Source: Azorinus chamasolen | Lineage: Eukaryota; Mollusca; Bivalvia; Cardiida; Solecurtidae | Assembly: GCA_963576725.1 (NCBI GenBank) | Contig: OY755237.1 | Location: forward strand, 51,109,090 to 51,173,089 | Direction of reading: 5' to 3' | Length of the DNA: 64,000 nt | Shown: piece after piece, positions 43,986 through 55,465 of the stretch | Layout: every line of letters starts with the position of its first letter | Numbering within the stretch: the stretch's first letter is position 1 | Translations under genes and position numbers: made by a program | Notes under the pieces: model-generated | Database searches by the model: none | The model's input: only the letters and a program-made list of their open reading frames with translations | What the model was told of the DNA's origin: nothing

Positions 43986-44773
43986 TTTTCATAGAACACA
44001 AAGCTTTTGCTGTTTGCCAGATATAGCTGTGTTTTGATGAATTTGCCTACAGAGTAGATCCAGATCAGACTACTTTTGTAAATTTTCCTATTTAGTAGAT
44101 TAATTCAAAGAGGTTAGTTTTAAAAAATAGCCCATAAGGGAATGGTTTAACTTTTATCTAATGAATATTTATACAAGAATTCAAGACTTATTTCTTATTT
44201 ACAGATGAAAATGCTGTTTATCTTTTTCCCATAATACAATTTTTTTCACTATACAAAATTATCTACCGGTATTTCAAATCTTGAGACTATACCATCAATA
44301 TTATTCAAATGTTCATCATGTGGTATATTTGTTGTTCTTTTATTTACTGATTAATTGTTATTTTTATTTGCTCTGTTTGTCGGAAAATAGCTATGAAGCT
44401 AATGTTATTATGTTTACAGAACCGACTCTAAATAAAGCTTCTTGTATCTTGAATATTCATGACTCATAATTGTAACAGCCAATTCACAAATGGATTTGTT
44501 TTAGCCATTTAACCCATTCTGTCATAGGCTATTTTTAGACCTAACCTCTTTAAATAAATGTACCGAAAAGGAGCATTAACTAAGAGAAAAAGAAATTTTA
44601 GAATTTTGTAGTTTTAGATTTATCACAATGATTTCAATAGGTGATTTTTACAGAGGCGTAGAAAGGCATATTTATGGAGGAAAGCCAAAGGGTAAAGAAA
44701 CTGTAGAATCCGATCTTTATTATTCCATAAGCAAACAGACACTACTGTATGCCATTGCCATTAAATTGTCATT
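43986..44773. mobile_element. Decayed class 1 and class 3 MITEs
   Basis: tagattaattcaaagaggtt with cccataagggaatggttt (right end), then 44510-44700: aacccattctgtcataggct through ggcatatttatggaggaaag, lacking most of the palindrome. Confidence 0.55.
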
Positions 44774-46693
44774 AACAAGAGGGCCAGACTGGCCCTGAAG
44801 CACTCACCAGACAATCAGAGGAGAAGATTTTCAAAGTTTTCACTATATGTTTCAACTGAAAATTAGCCCGCCCTGAGTGTAGCCCCTGTGATGGTGAAAA
44901 CTGTGAAGTTTGACAGGGATAGCTCTACTGATGTTGAAACTATGTTTAAAGGTTTAAGTTTTTTCACTAGTAAAACGATGATGCCTACTATGACAACGAC
45001 AAAATTTAAGCTACGGCAATACCTCATCCTAGATTGCCAGCTTCAGATATAGAATTACCATCCCCATACTCAAAATAGAATATGACACTACAAAGAATAA
45101 GGTCACAAAAGAGCAAACTCAGATTGTTCGAATCAGATTGTTGCTTGTTGACAGTTTACCAAGATGAAACTAGAACTATCACTAAAGGTGATTGATACCC
45201 CCACCCACCACCTTGTCAAAACATCCAATGACTTCAATACAAAAGGCAATAGTTCAATAATCCTTTCATCCACACTTGTGTAAAAGAATTTTTTTTAAAG
45301 TCCAGTCAAGGAATAACTCGCATCAAAATTATATCACACACATCTATACATCATTATAAATGCATATGCAAAATTTGAGGTTCAATGGTGAAGAAATCTA
45401 GAAGTAGTACTTGAGAAGTTATGCTCTGGACAAAAAAATACTTAAGAAAAGTAACAAAGGGGAATTAATCCCTCAAAAATGAATTCAAAGTTACAGTCCT
45501 TGTTGACTGCACATCCTCCCATCACCCTCTATCCATGTTTAAAGTATCATAATTGTACCTACAATACTTGAGAAGTTATGCGCAAGACAAACACTTGCTT
45601 CTGAAAAGTAACAAAGGGGAATAACTCCCCTAAAAATGAATTTAGAGTTACAACCTTTGTTAACTGCACATCCTCTCATCACCCTCTATCCATATCTAAA
45701 GTTTCACAGTTGTGCCTACAATACTTGAGAAGTTATGTTCCGGACAAAATATTGCTTCTGAAAAGTAACTAAGAGGAATAACTCCCTCAATAATGAATTT
45801 AGAGTTACAACCCTTGTTTACTGCACATCCTCTTATTACCCTCTATCCATATATTCACAGTTGTGTCTACAATACTTGAGAAGTTACGCTCCAGACCAAA
45901 AATTGCTTCTGAAAAGTAACTAAGGGAAGTAACTCCCTCAAAAATGAATTTAGAGTAATAACCCTTGTTGACTGCACATCCTCTCATCACCCTCATAATG
46001 TGTACCAAGTTTGAAGACAATAGCACTCTCACTGGCCAGCTAGTTAAGGGGAAACCTTTAGACTGTAGTTTCTGATGTGAAGAATATAAACACACAGGGT
46101 GGGGCAAATTTTAACCCCTGAACTATGATACTTAAAAGACCCATAAAGGTATGCTAAGTAAATCTATACACCAAATATCTAAGATCTGGGACATGTAGTT
46201 TCTGACAAGAAGACTTTTAAAGTTTTTCCTATGCATAACTAGTGATCCCATGGGCTGTTTAAGCAGTCAGCTACAAAACACTAGCCATCCCTTGGGCCAA
46301 GGACCAATTTTGACCCTAGGGGCATAATTTATATAACTTTTGTAGAAGACCTGAAGTTGAAGCTATATGCCAAATATGAAAACTGAAAACCTTCTATTTA
46401 CAGAGGAGAAGAATTCCAAAGTTTTCACTATATGTTTCTATTGAAAACTGAACACCCCTGGGGCGGGGCCAATTTTGACCCCAGGGGCATAATCTATATA
46501 ACTTTTGTAGAGGATCTACAGATGATGCTATGTACCAAAGATTTTCAAGCTAAGAACCCTGTAGATTCAGAGGAGAAGATTTTTAAAGGTTGATATTGTT
46601 GACGCCCGACGACGGACGATGCACGCCGACGCACGACGGACATCAGGCGATCACAAAAGCTCACCCTGAGCACAAAAGTGCTCTGGTGAGCTA
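44774..46693 (+). mobile_element. Full-length family A-type element with a second internal array
   Basis: Head AACAAGAGGGCCAGACTGGC. In the middle (45280-46010) four or five ~155-bp units occur with atacttgagaagttatgctc, gaaaagtaacaaaggggaat, taactccctcaaaaatgaat and gactgcacatcctctcatca, a core seen nowhere else in the window. Then two ordinary family-A units and the tail (cgacgcacgacggacatcag, ctcaccctgagcac / gtgctctggtgag, CTAATAA). The mixed cores show that the same ends can carry different arrays. Confidence 0.75.
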
Positions 46694-46882
46694 ATAAACA
46701 AGCAAATTCGCAGAATTGATATCCCAAAATATTAGTGCTGGCTTCAGAGTTAATGAACAGATGGACAAAAAGATTAAATTTTTCATAAAGTAAGAGCCAT
46801 AAGTCTGGTGGTCCAAGGTAATTGTAAGTGATACTAGCAGGGCCACATTTCTCTATTATATATAGTACCAAACATTTACACA
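46694..46882. other. Unassigned 190-bp spacer
   Basis: Nothing recognised between two family A elements. Confidence 0.3.
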
Positions 46883-47056
46883 AACGAGAGGGCCAGAATG
46901 GCCCTTGACATCGCTCACCAGACAATCAGAGGAGAAGATTTTCAAAGTGTTCACTATATGTTTCTATTGAAAACTTAACACCCCAGGGGCGGTGCCAATT
47001 TTCACCCCAGGGACAAAATTTATATAACTTTTGTAGAGGACCTGAACATGATGCTG
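46883..47056 (+). mobile_element. 3'-truncated family A element
   Basis: aacgagagggccagaatggc head and one unit, breaking off within 'cctgaacatgatgctgaaag'. Confidence 0.7.
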
Positions 47057-47155
47057 AAAGAATGTAGTGAAAGAATTGATAGAGCATAGACCACTGGAAC
47101 TTGTATTAATTCTTTGGATGCTAGAGGCGGATTCTCCCCCCACTAATGACCTATG

Positions 47156-47221
47156 CAAACAGTTTGGATCCAGATCAGGCCCCACATAATGTGGGGCCTG
47201 ATCTGATATCCAAATTGTTTG
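47156..47221. repeat. Class 2-like palindrome, long hairpin
   Basis: caaacagtttggatccagat / atctgatatccaaattgttt around caggccccacataatgtggg. A partial duplicate with the right arm deleted follows at 47270-47345 after repetition of the left flank (tctcccaccactaatgacct). Confidence 0.85.
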
Positions 47222-47671
47222 TAAATGAGACTGAACTTCTGAAAAACTTAGAAAGAAAGTGTGTAGTGGGATTCTCCCACCACTAATGACCTATGCAAAC
47301 AGTTTGGATCCAGATCAGGGCCAACATAATGTGTTTGTCAATGAGACTGAACTTCTGAAAAGAAAGTGTGTAGTTAGGATAACTTATGAATATGCTGCAG
47401 ACAACAATTTAGCAGATGACAAAATTACCCAGCATGCAAAGAGTTAAGCTGAAATTCACAACAGATATGCTCTATATTGATATCTGGTAGCTTAATGCAG
47501 GGCATATATAGGTATAAAAAAAGTTTTAAGAGTTTTCTGCATATTGAGAATTATCCACAGTTTTCTCAATCTTAAATGAGTGTGTGTTATTTGTCTAAAC
47601 ACAATTTCTACTCTACTGATCAGGCTAAGGGTGATTATATAAGAACTCACACTGACTGGTCTCAGCTCTGC
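47222..47671. other. Duplicate of palindrome flank and unassigned DNA
   Basis: The flank gtgtgtagtgggattctccc repeats that of the preceding palindrome. The remainder, including 'gcttaatgcagggcatatat', shows no gene. Confidence 0.4.
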
Positions 47672-48324
47672 AGGCTGATATATTAAGGAGAAACCTTTAG
47701 ACTGTAGTTTCTGATGTGAAGAAGTCTATACACACAGGACAGGGCCAATTTTAACCCCAGAACTATGATATTTATAAAACTCATAAAGTTATGCTAAGTA
47801 CATCTATACACCAAATATCTAAGCTCTGGGACATGTAGTTTCTGACAAGAATATTTTTAAAGTTTTTCCTATGCATAACTAGTGATCCCATGGGCTGTTT
47901 AAGCAGTCAGCTACAAAAAACTGGCAATCCCTGGGGTGGGACCAATTTTGACCCTAGGGGCATAATTTATATAACTTTTGTAGAAGTCCTGAAGTTGAAG
48001 CTATGTGCCAAATATGAAAGCTGAGGACCTTCTTGTTTTAGAGGAGATGATGTTCAAAGTTTTCACTATATGTTTCTATTGAAAACTGAAAACTCCTGGG
48101 GCAGGGCCAATTTTGACCCCAGGGGTATAATCTATATAACTTCTGTAGAGGACCTACAGATGATGCTATGTGCCAAAGATGAAAGCTGAGACCCCTGTAG
48201 ATTCAGAGAAGAAGAACTTTAAAGGTTCAAATTGTTGATGACGAACGACGCACGCCGACAGACGACGGACATCAGGCGATCACAAAAGCTCAACCTGAGC
48301 ACTTTGTGCTCTGGTGAGCTAAAA
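47672..48324 (+). mobile_element. 5'-truncated family A element, close copy of 46040-46693
   Basis: aaacctttagactgtagttt, ctgatgtgaagaa, 'gtgatcccatgggctgttta' and 'agcagtcagctacaaaa' match the upstream element segment by segment, including the terminal hairpin and CTAAAA. It may be a local duplication of the neighbouring element's 3' part. Confidence 0.75.
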
Positions 48325-48635
48325 AACTTTGAACAGATTCTGAGGTAGATACATTTTTCACTTAGAGAGCGGACAAGGCTAAAAAGGTCAAAAGGATAAA
48401 TCAATGGCCATAACTCTGAGTTCCTGAAACAATCTTGCTGGATATTAACTTGGCCTAGATATTATAGCCAAAAACATTTTTATAAGGTTTGGTGAAGACT
48501 GGATGAGAACTTAGAATTCAGGACAGCAGACAAGAATTTGTGACAGATGGACAGACAGATGGACAGAAAGACAGACGGAAAGGAGTAAATCAATATGTCT
48601 CCCACACCACAATGTGGTAGAAGACATAATAATAC
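48325..48635 (+). mobile_element. Hairpin-ended element, another family
   Basis: Single core unit (gccataactctgagttcctg, tggatgagaacttagaattc), a gacagatggacagacagatg tract, and a hairpin (atgtctcccacac...gtggtagaagacat) followed by AATAATA. Confidence 0.68.
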
Positions 48636-49075
48636 TTGCAGAGCAGCATGTACTTATGCTATTTAAAACTTACACAAAGTTTCAAAGAAAAACTTCAAAC
48701 AGTTTCTGATACTTGCAGGGCTGCATGTTCATACATGTATGATACTTAATATTTATTCAGTTTCATAGAAAAAACCAAAACAGTGTCTGAGAAACGGCTC
48801 CGGACAGGCAAAAACATTACATTTTCAGCAAATAAAACTCTGGTGTTTCAAGGTCAATGTCAGCGATACTTGCAGGCCCCAATACGGTAATAAACATTTG
48901 CACAAACTTTCAAGCATTTACACAAAATTTCAAACATTTACACAAAGTTTCAAAGAAAAACTCTACACCATTTCTAAGATATGAGTCAATGATGCACACA
49001 CAGACTGACACATATGCACATTGCCAAAACTATATCCCTTCACTTTTAATGGGGGATAAAAAGAATATCACAATA
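48636..49075. repeat. Short degenerate tandem units (cacaaagtttcaaagaaaaac)
   Basis: Three or four ~100-bp units with atacttgcagggctgcatgt, cacaaagtttcaaagaaaaa and a 20-bp local triplication (tttacacaaaatttcaaaca). No gene. Confidence 0.55.
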
Positions 49076-49509
49076 CAATAAAACCTCTCTATAACGGCCA
49101 CTAAATTACATAAAATATTTTCTGTTAAAGGCAGATAGCTGCTTATTAGGTAACCCTTTCCTCCATAAATACGCCTTTCTACGCCTCTGTAATAACCACT
49201 TCTTGAAGCCATTGTGATAAAAAGAGCATTTGCTCCTATAGGAGCAAATGCTCTATTTATCACTATGGTTTCAAACTACAAAATTCTAAAATATTACTTT
49301 TCTCTAGTAAATGCTCCTTTTGGATAGATTCATTCAAAGAGGTTGTGTCTTAAAATAGCCTATGGAGGAATAGGTTAAAGCAAGATGAAAGTAAAACAGA
49401 TCGCTCCGATAGGAGCGTTGTTTTACTTTCACCTTGCTTTAAGCAGCCACCTGTCCTAAATACCAACTAATAAACACAATTTAGCGGACGTTATAGAGAG
49501 GTTTTACTG
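49076..49509. mobile_element. pogo/Tigger-like MITE with a nested MITE
   Basis: Inverted ends caataaaacctctctataac and (complement of the right end) cagtaaaacctctctataac, flanked by TA on both sides. It contains a hairpin gcaagatgaaagtaaaacag / gttttactttcaccttgctt around atcgctccgataggagcg, and a class 3 MITE at 49150-49378. TA targets and CAGTAAAACC-type ends suit pogo/Tigger relatives; no transposase present. Confidence 0.72.
49150..49378. mobile_element. Intact class 3 MITE, nested
   Basis: taaccctttcctccataaat left, tatggaggaataggttaa right, central hairpin gcatttgctcctataggagc. It is the uninterrupted reference for the split copy at 28030-29111. Confidence 0.78.
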
Positions 49510-50111
49510 TAGTTCTTTCTGAAATATTGATTCTATCACAATAGTAATTTTCAGGCCCAACAGTCACCACTAGAATCCATAGGCCACAGATGTCCCAGCC
49601 AACTAAAGTTATTGAGTGGAAATTATATTTCCAGGCCAACAAACACACAGACCCACTCACAGACACACACATGAATGAACAGAGGTAAAACTTTATGCCC
49701 ACCAACATTCTTTAAATGGCTGGGGTACAGAAACAACCCATCAACAAAACAACAAACATGAACAGGTGCAGATATTCTACACAGTCAGTGGCAAGCTTGG
49801 TTTTACCCCAAAACAATGGGCCACCCTCTCCAGCCTTTCTCAACATGAATTTGATTTATGAAAAACAATTTCTTCAGTGAATATATTACTTTTTAATTCG
49901 ACACCAATAAAGTGTTATTTTTCTTGAGTTAAAAGAGGTGTTTTATGAAATCAAGTTGTCAAACACTTTCCCCGTCACATCTAATCCATCACGTGTGACA
50001 CTTTGCCACAACACATTCTCTGCTTCTTTTTAACTCTTTCCCTTATGAACAATTATTCATGAATTGATCCCTTTATGAATTTTCATAAACTTTTTTTATA
50101 ATGTAAACATT
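49510..50111. other. Unassigned stretch
   Basis: Ordinary AT-rich DNA. 'aactctttcccttatgaaca' with 'attcatgaattgatcccttt' near 50030-50080 is a MITE end fragment. No gene. Confidence 0.35.
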
Positions 50112-50359
50112 TTAATCCTTTCCCTGTTCTATGTTTATTCCAAATTTCAATACCTACTGAATATTCATACACAAAATAGATCAAATGAAATGTGGAAGGT
50201 GGATTTAATAAACATTGTAGCCACTAAAGAAACAGATTTATCAAATTCAATTAGTACACAGAGCAGATCCTGATCAGACAGCTCCTATAGGAGCCATCTG
50301 ATCTGGGTGTACTCTGTTTGCAAATGCGTGAAAAAGCGCTTACATGAAGGAAAGGGTTT
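50112..50359. mobile_element. TTAA-type MITE with class 1 palindrome
   Basis: ttaatcctttccctgttcta start, aaatgtggaaggtggattta inside, palindrome agagcagatcctgatcagac ... gatctgggtgtactctgttt, ends tgaaggaaagggttt. Confidence 0.72.
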
Positions 50360-50648
50360 GACTTGGACAAAATCTATATAAATCCATACACAAATCAAAC
50401 AGCTCCTACAGGAACTACAGTCTGACCTGGGTTTACTCATAGGCTATTTTTAGATCCAACCATTTTGAATAAATCTACTGAAAAGGAGCATTAACTAGAG
50501 AAAAGGATTTTTTTTAGAATTTTGTAGTTTGAAACCATAGTGATAAATCGAGCATTTGCTCCTATAGGAGCAAATGCTCTATCACAATGGTTTCATGCAG
50601 AGACTTTTGCAGAGGCGTAGAAAGGTGTTTTTATGGAGGAAAGGGTTA
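50360..50648. mobile_element. Class 3 MITE with class 1 fragment at its left
   Basis: From 50440: cataggctatttttagatcc, ggagcattaactagagaaaa, hairpin gcatttgctcctataggagc and right end tttatggaggaaagggttaa. The left TTAA end is replaced by a class 1 half palindrome (caaatcaaacagctcctaca). Confidence 0.65.
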
Positions 50649-50718
50649 AAAGCCATTTCTATGTGGAAAAGTGTTAAAGTCTATGTATGCTAATTCGATG
50701 TATTCATGGTTAACCTTT

Positions 50719-50784
50719 GCAAACACTTTGGATCCAGATGAGATGCCAAGTAACTCCCTGTCTCATTAGGATCCAAACTGTTTG
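50719..50784. repeat. Class 2 palindrome
   Basis: gcaaacactttggatccaga and taggatccaaactgtttg around tgagatgccaagtaactccc. Confidence 0.75.
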
Positions 50785-51680
50785 ACACCTGGACTGTAGT
50801 TTTGAGGTGAACTCAATGGCCGCTTAATTAAAACAGGTTCTCTTGTATTAATGTAGCAGACAACATCTTTGGCAGACAACAATTACGAAGTGTGAACAAG
50901 TTCAATCTGGGCCAACACAAAAACTCTCATCTGCATTGTTGCCTCTTAGCATGCGAATTAATTTAGTCTTCTGCTCAATTGTTGTCTGAAACATTTTGCT
51001 TCTGGAACTACATAGATCTTTTTTCTAAGTTCATTAAACTTTTTGTATTCATATGGCACTACAAAACCAATCTAATTAATATTCATGATGTATTTATTTC
51101 TTACATTAATATTCACGGGTGAAGAATTAAAGCCAATTACTGTTTAGATCAGACCATGCTGATGAGACTGACAGTCTTTGAGCAGCTTTACACAGATTTA
51201 CAAGACTTAGTAGTCATAATTAAAAACTGAAAAGGACAAAATTAACAACATTCTTTCAAAACAAACAAAAAAACGGTTTTCTCACTGCATACTGCAACTA
51301 GAAATATGACGGTCTCTCTCCATATAAGACGTTCAAATTGGAAAGGATATTGAAAATAATCTTTCAAAAATCAATTATACTTAACAGTCATGTCAGCCAA
51401 TTTTCAGCGATATTTTTACATGTCATCAAAATCCATTTAGTAAGAAAACTAGTTAATTTTAGTTTTGTTACAGTATCTAACAGGCTGCATAGGGGCAGTG
51501 AGGTGTTAAAGGGCCATTAGGGGCCATCTGTGTTCTGGTGTTACTTTTTTCACATCAGTGGTGATAGATGGGTTTTGCAGGATTTGAACACCCAGGCGTT
51601 AGAAGTGGGCATGCTACCTTACAGAAAATGTCGATGAGAAACTGCTTTAAGCATAACCCTTCACTCCATACAGACACCTT
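50785..51680. other. Unassigned stretch with a tRNA-like fragment
   Basis: On the minus strand 51635-51570 reads ggtagcatgcccacttctaa ... gtgttcaaatcctgc, which resembles spaced A and B boxes of a tRNA-derived SINE but is degenerate. The rest holds MITE end fragments (taattaatattcatgatgta) and no gene. Confidence 0.35.
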
Positions 51681-51843
51681 TTAACCCTTTACTTCATGAA
51701 TATTTATGATAGGAATAATGACATCATGAATATTAATGAAATGAAGTTTTTATAAAGAGACATTCCTGTTATAAGACATTAATCTAATTAATAATTATGA
51801 TGTCATTATTTCTTACATGAATATTCATCGTGTAATGGGTCAA
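51681..51843. mobile_element. Palindromic TTAA MITE, ~160 bp
   Basis: ttaaccctttacttcatgaa and its complement (ttcatcgtgtaatgggtcaa) enclose mirrored 'aataatgacatcatgaatat' / 'attatgatgtcattatttct' arms. The whole element is a foldback. Confidence 0.78.
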
Positions 51844-52050
51844 CCCTTTCCTCCATGAATATTCATGTAAGAAATAATGACATCATGAATATAGATTAAA
51901 TTAATTTGTTATAATAGCACATGGACACAGGATTTTTTAGCTATGGAAGAAACTGTAGAATCGTATCTATATTATATCATAAGCAAACAGAGCAGACTCT
52001 GATCAGAAGACACAAATTCTGTACCATTTAGCAGGTGAAACTCTTTGCAT
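51841..52050. mobile_element. TTAA-type MITE left part, running into the 52-bp minisatellite
   Basis: caaccctttcctccatgaat and gtaagaaataatgacatcat, then a class 1 arm (ataagcaaacagagcagact). The right half is missing. Confidence 0.6.
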
Positions 52051-54052
52051 GCTACTGGCTAATCTGTGATAGTTTAATTATGTAAATTGTTGGAGATGAG
52101 CTGTAGAGTAACTCAACATAGCGTCTCAGCTTAATTATGTAGACTGTTGGAGATGAGCTGTAGAGTAACTCAACATCTCATCTTAATTATGTAAACAGTT
52201 GGAGATGAGCTGTAGAGTAGCTCAGTGTCTCAGCTTAATTATGTAAACAGTTGGAGATGAGCTGTAGAGTAACTCAGCGTCTGTTTAATTATGTAAACTG
52301 TTGGAGATGAGCTGTAGAGTAACTCAGTGTCTCAGCTTAATTATGTAAAGAGTTGGAGATGAGCTGTAGAGTAACTCAGTGTCTCAGCTTAATTATGTAA
52401 ACTGTTGGAGATGAGCTGTAGAGTAACTCAACATCTCATCTTAATTATGTAAACAGTTGGAGATGAGCTGTAGAGTAACTCAGCGTCTCAGTTTAATTAT
52501 GTAAACTGTTGGAGATGAGCTGTAGAGTAACTCAGTGTCTCATCTTAATTATGTAAATTGTTGGAGATGAGCTGTAGAGTAACTCAACATAGCGTCTCAG
52601 CTTAATTATGTAGACTGTTGGAGATGAGCTGTAGAGTAACTCAACATCTCATCTTAATTATGTAAACAGTTGGAGATGAGCTGTAGAGTAACTCAGCGTC
52701 TCAGTTTAATTATGTAAACTGTTGGAGATGAGCTGTAGAGTAACTCAGTGTCTCAGCTTAATTATGTAAAGAGTTGGAGATGAGCTGTAGAGTAACTCAG
52801 TGTCTCAGCTTAATTATGTAAACTGTTGGAGATGAGCTGTACAGTAACTGTAAACAGTTGGAGATGAGCTGTAGAGTGTCTCATCTTAATTATGTAAACA
52901 GTTGGAGATGAGCTGTAGAGTGTCTCATCTTAATTATGTAAACAGTTGGAGATGAGCTGTAGAGTGTCTCATCTTAATTATGTAAACTGTTGGAGATGAG
53001 CTGTAGAGTAACTCAGTGTCTCATCTTAATTATGTAAACTGTCAGAGATGAGCTGTAGAGTAACTCAACATCTCATCTTAATTATGTAAACAGTTGGAGA
53101 TGAGCTGTAGAGTAGCTCAGTGTCTCAGCTTAATTATGTAAAGTGCTGGAGATGAGCTGTAGAGTAACTCAACATCTCATCTTAATTATGTAAACAGTTG
53201 GAGATGAGCTGTAGAGTAACTCAGCGTCTCAGTTTAATTATGTAAACAGTTGGAGATGAGCTGTAGAGTAACTCAGTGTCTCATCTTAATTATGTAAAGA
53301 GTTGGAGATGAGCTGTAGAGTAACTCAGTGTCTCAGCTTAATTATGTAAACAGTTGGAGATGAGCTGTAGAGTAACTCAGTGTCTCAGCTTAATTATGTA
53401 AACTGTTGGAGATGAGCTGTATAGTAACTGTAAACAGTTGGAGATGAGCTGTAGAGTGTCTCATCTTAATTATGTAAACAGTTGGAGATGAGCTGTAGAG
53501 TGTCTCATCTTAATTATGTAAACTGTTGGAGATGAGCTGTAGAGTAACTCAGTGTCTCATCTTAATTATGTAAACTGTCAGAGATGAGCTGTAGAGTAAC
53601 TCAACATCTCATCTTAATTATGTAAACAGTTGGAGATGAGCTGTAGAGTAGCTCAGTGTCTCAGCTTAATTATGTAAAGTCCTGGAGATGAGCTGTAGAG
53701 TAACTCAGTGTCTCAGCTTAATTATGTAAAGTGCTGGAGATGAGCTGTAGAGTAACTCAACATCTCATCTTAATTATGTAAACAGTTGGAGATGAGCTGT
53801 AGAGTGTCTCATCTTAATTATGTAAACTGTTGGAGATGAGCTGTAGAGTAACTCAGTGTCTCATCTTAATTATGTAAACTGTCAGAGATGAGCTGTAGAG
53901 TAACTCAACATCTCATCTTAATTATGTAAACAGTTCGAGATGAGCTGTAGAGTAGCTCAGTGTCTCAGCTTAATTATGTAAAGTGCTGGAGATGAGCTGT
54001 AGAGTTACTGTAAACTGTTGGAGATGAGCTGTAGAGTAACTCAGTGTCTCAT
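52051..54052. repeat. 52-bp minisatellite (~38 copies) with 580-bp higher-order period
   Basis: Unit ttggagatgagctgtagagt + aactcagtgtctcagcttaa + ttatgtaaactg. Shorter units drop 'aactcag'. A rare variant junction (agtaactgtaaac, from a 'cagtaactg'-type deletion) lies at 52841, 53421 and 54001, exactly 580 bp apart. A 'catagcgtctcag' variant is at 52117 and 52588 (471 bp). The right border contains the right arm of a class 2 palindrome (gtgtctcatcaggatccaaa), whose 'gagatg..gagtaactc' region probably seeded the array. Confidence 0.95.
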
Positions 54053-54481
54053 CAGGATCCAAAGTATTTGTCACTCTGTTTGTATTTTTGAAGAAAAATG
54101 GGAAAAAAAATCACCATTCAGATTTGCAGCAGACAACAATTTTGGCAGACGACAATTACAGTACTAAACATGTCATACACTATAAGCCCCTGAGACTGTA
54201 GAAAGAGGATACTAAAACTTTCGTAGGCCATTTGATCTAAATTGAATATTTAATGAAAATGTCACAATGCCATTATGCAGTTACACCCTTTTCCAATTTA
54301 CGACCAAAACCTTTGTATAATCAGGAGCTTTCACCTCGAAAAGTGTGAAGCAAACATCTTACATCAAATCTGCAAAGAAAACTATTCACCTTATTTACCC
54401 TTAGTATTTGGACATGAAGTCTCCTCTCTCTATCATCAGTTTTTAATCTGAAGAAGTCTGCATCCAGTTTTGCAACTTTGA
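54053..54481. other. Unassigned stretch
   Basis: Class 2 remnant to ~54180, then DNA with one short minus-strand open frame (54321-54512) without recognised motif. Confidence 0.35.
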
Positions 54482-54749
54482 TTAACCCTTTACTCCATGA
54501 ATATTCATGCAAGAAATAGTGACATTATGAATATTGATAATGACACATGAACACAGAAATTACATGAACAGGGAATTTGGGCAGAAACTGTAGAATGAAG
54601 AATCATGTCTATATTATTTCATAAGCAAACTCTCGGCAGACCCTGATCAAACGGTTCCTACAGGAGCCATCTGATCTGGGTCTACTTTGTTTGCAAAGGC
54701 TAGAAAGTCGTATATATTTATATATATATATATATGGAGTAAAGGGTTA
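54482..54749. mobile_element. TTAA MITE with class 1 palindrome
   Basis: TTAACCCTTTACTCCATGAA left; atatggagtaaagggtta right; palindrome gcagaccctgatcaaacggt ... gatctgggtctactttgttt; a TA microsatellite lies in the right arm. Confidence 0.75.
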
Positions 54750-54969
54750 CTATTGACACAGTAGCAAATAGTGAAAACCTGTATGAAATGGCTTCTTCAA
54801 GAGCGCTTGCTTGATCTGGGTCTGCACTATATGGTCTGCACTATGTTTCTCTGTCACTCTAGGGAAACATAATTACTCTTTAGGGAAACATTTTTTTAAG
54901 AATATTTCCTGTATATCAAATCTTACGCTTTGACCACTTAACCCTTTACCTCAAGAACTATTGACATCA
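54750..54969. mobile_element. Degenerate class 1-like palindrome copy
   Basis: gtagcaaatagtgaaaacct, cttgatctgggtctgcacta and a repeat of 'ggtctgcactat'. No gene. Confidence 0.4.
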
Positions 54970-55135
54970 AGAATATTAACCTTTTCCCTCATATTGATGC
55001 TTTTTTGACATCTTTGCATTTGCATCATAGGAGCATTAATGCTCTATTTATCACAATGGTTTCAAAATTACACAATTCTAAATTTCTCCTTTTTTCTAGT
55101 AAATGTTCCTTTTCAGTAGATTTATTCAAAGAGGT
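54970..55135. mobile_element. Class 3 MITE, left and middle part
   Basis: ttaaccttttccctcatatt, then tctatttatcacaatggttt and gtagatttattcaaagaggt. Its right end is expanded into the next array. Confidence 0.65.
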
Positions 55136-55465
55136 TGGGTCTACAAATAGCCTATGAGGTAATGGGTCTACAAATAGCCTATGAGGTAATGGGTCTACAA
55201 GTAGCCTATGAGGTAATGGGTCTACAAATAGCCTATGAGGTAATGGGTCTACAAATAGCCTATGAGGTAATGGGTCTGAAAATAGCCTATGAGGTAATGT
55301 GTCTGAAAATAGCCTATGAGGTAATGGGTCTACAAATAGCCTATGAGGTAATGTGTCTAAAAATAGTCCCGAGGTAATGGGTCTAAAATAACCTATGAGG
55401 TAATGGGTTTAAAAATAGCCTATGGGGTAATGGGTCTACAAATAGCCTATGAGGAAATAGGTTAA
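55136..55465. repeat. 27-bp tandem expansion of a class 3 MITE right end, ~12 copies
   Basis: Unit gggtctacaaatagcctatg + aggtaat. Normal MITEs end once with gggtctaaaaatagcctatg + agggaatgggttaa. Here that terminus is repeated in tandem. 27 is divisible by 3, so an artefactual open frame (MGLQIAYEV repeats) spans it. Confidence 0.93.

Noticed and set aside
55135..55377. 80-codon frame MGLQIAYEV repeated
   Set aside because: Product of a 27-bp tandem expansion of a MITE end.
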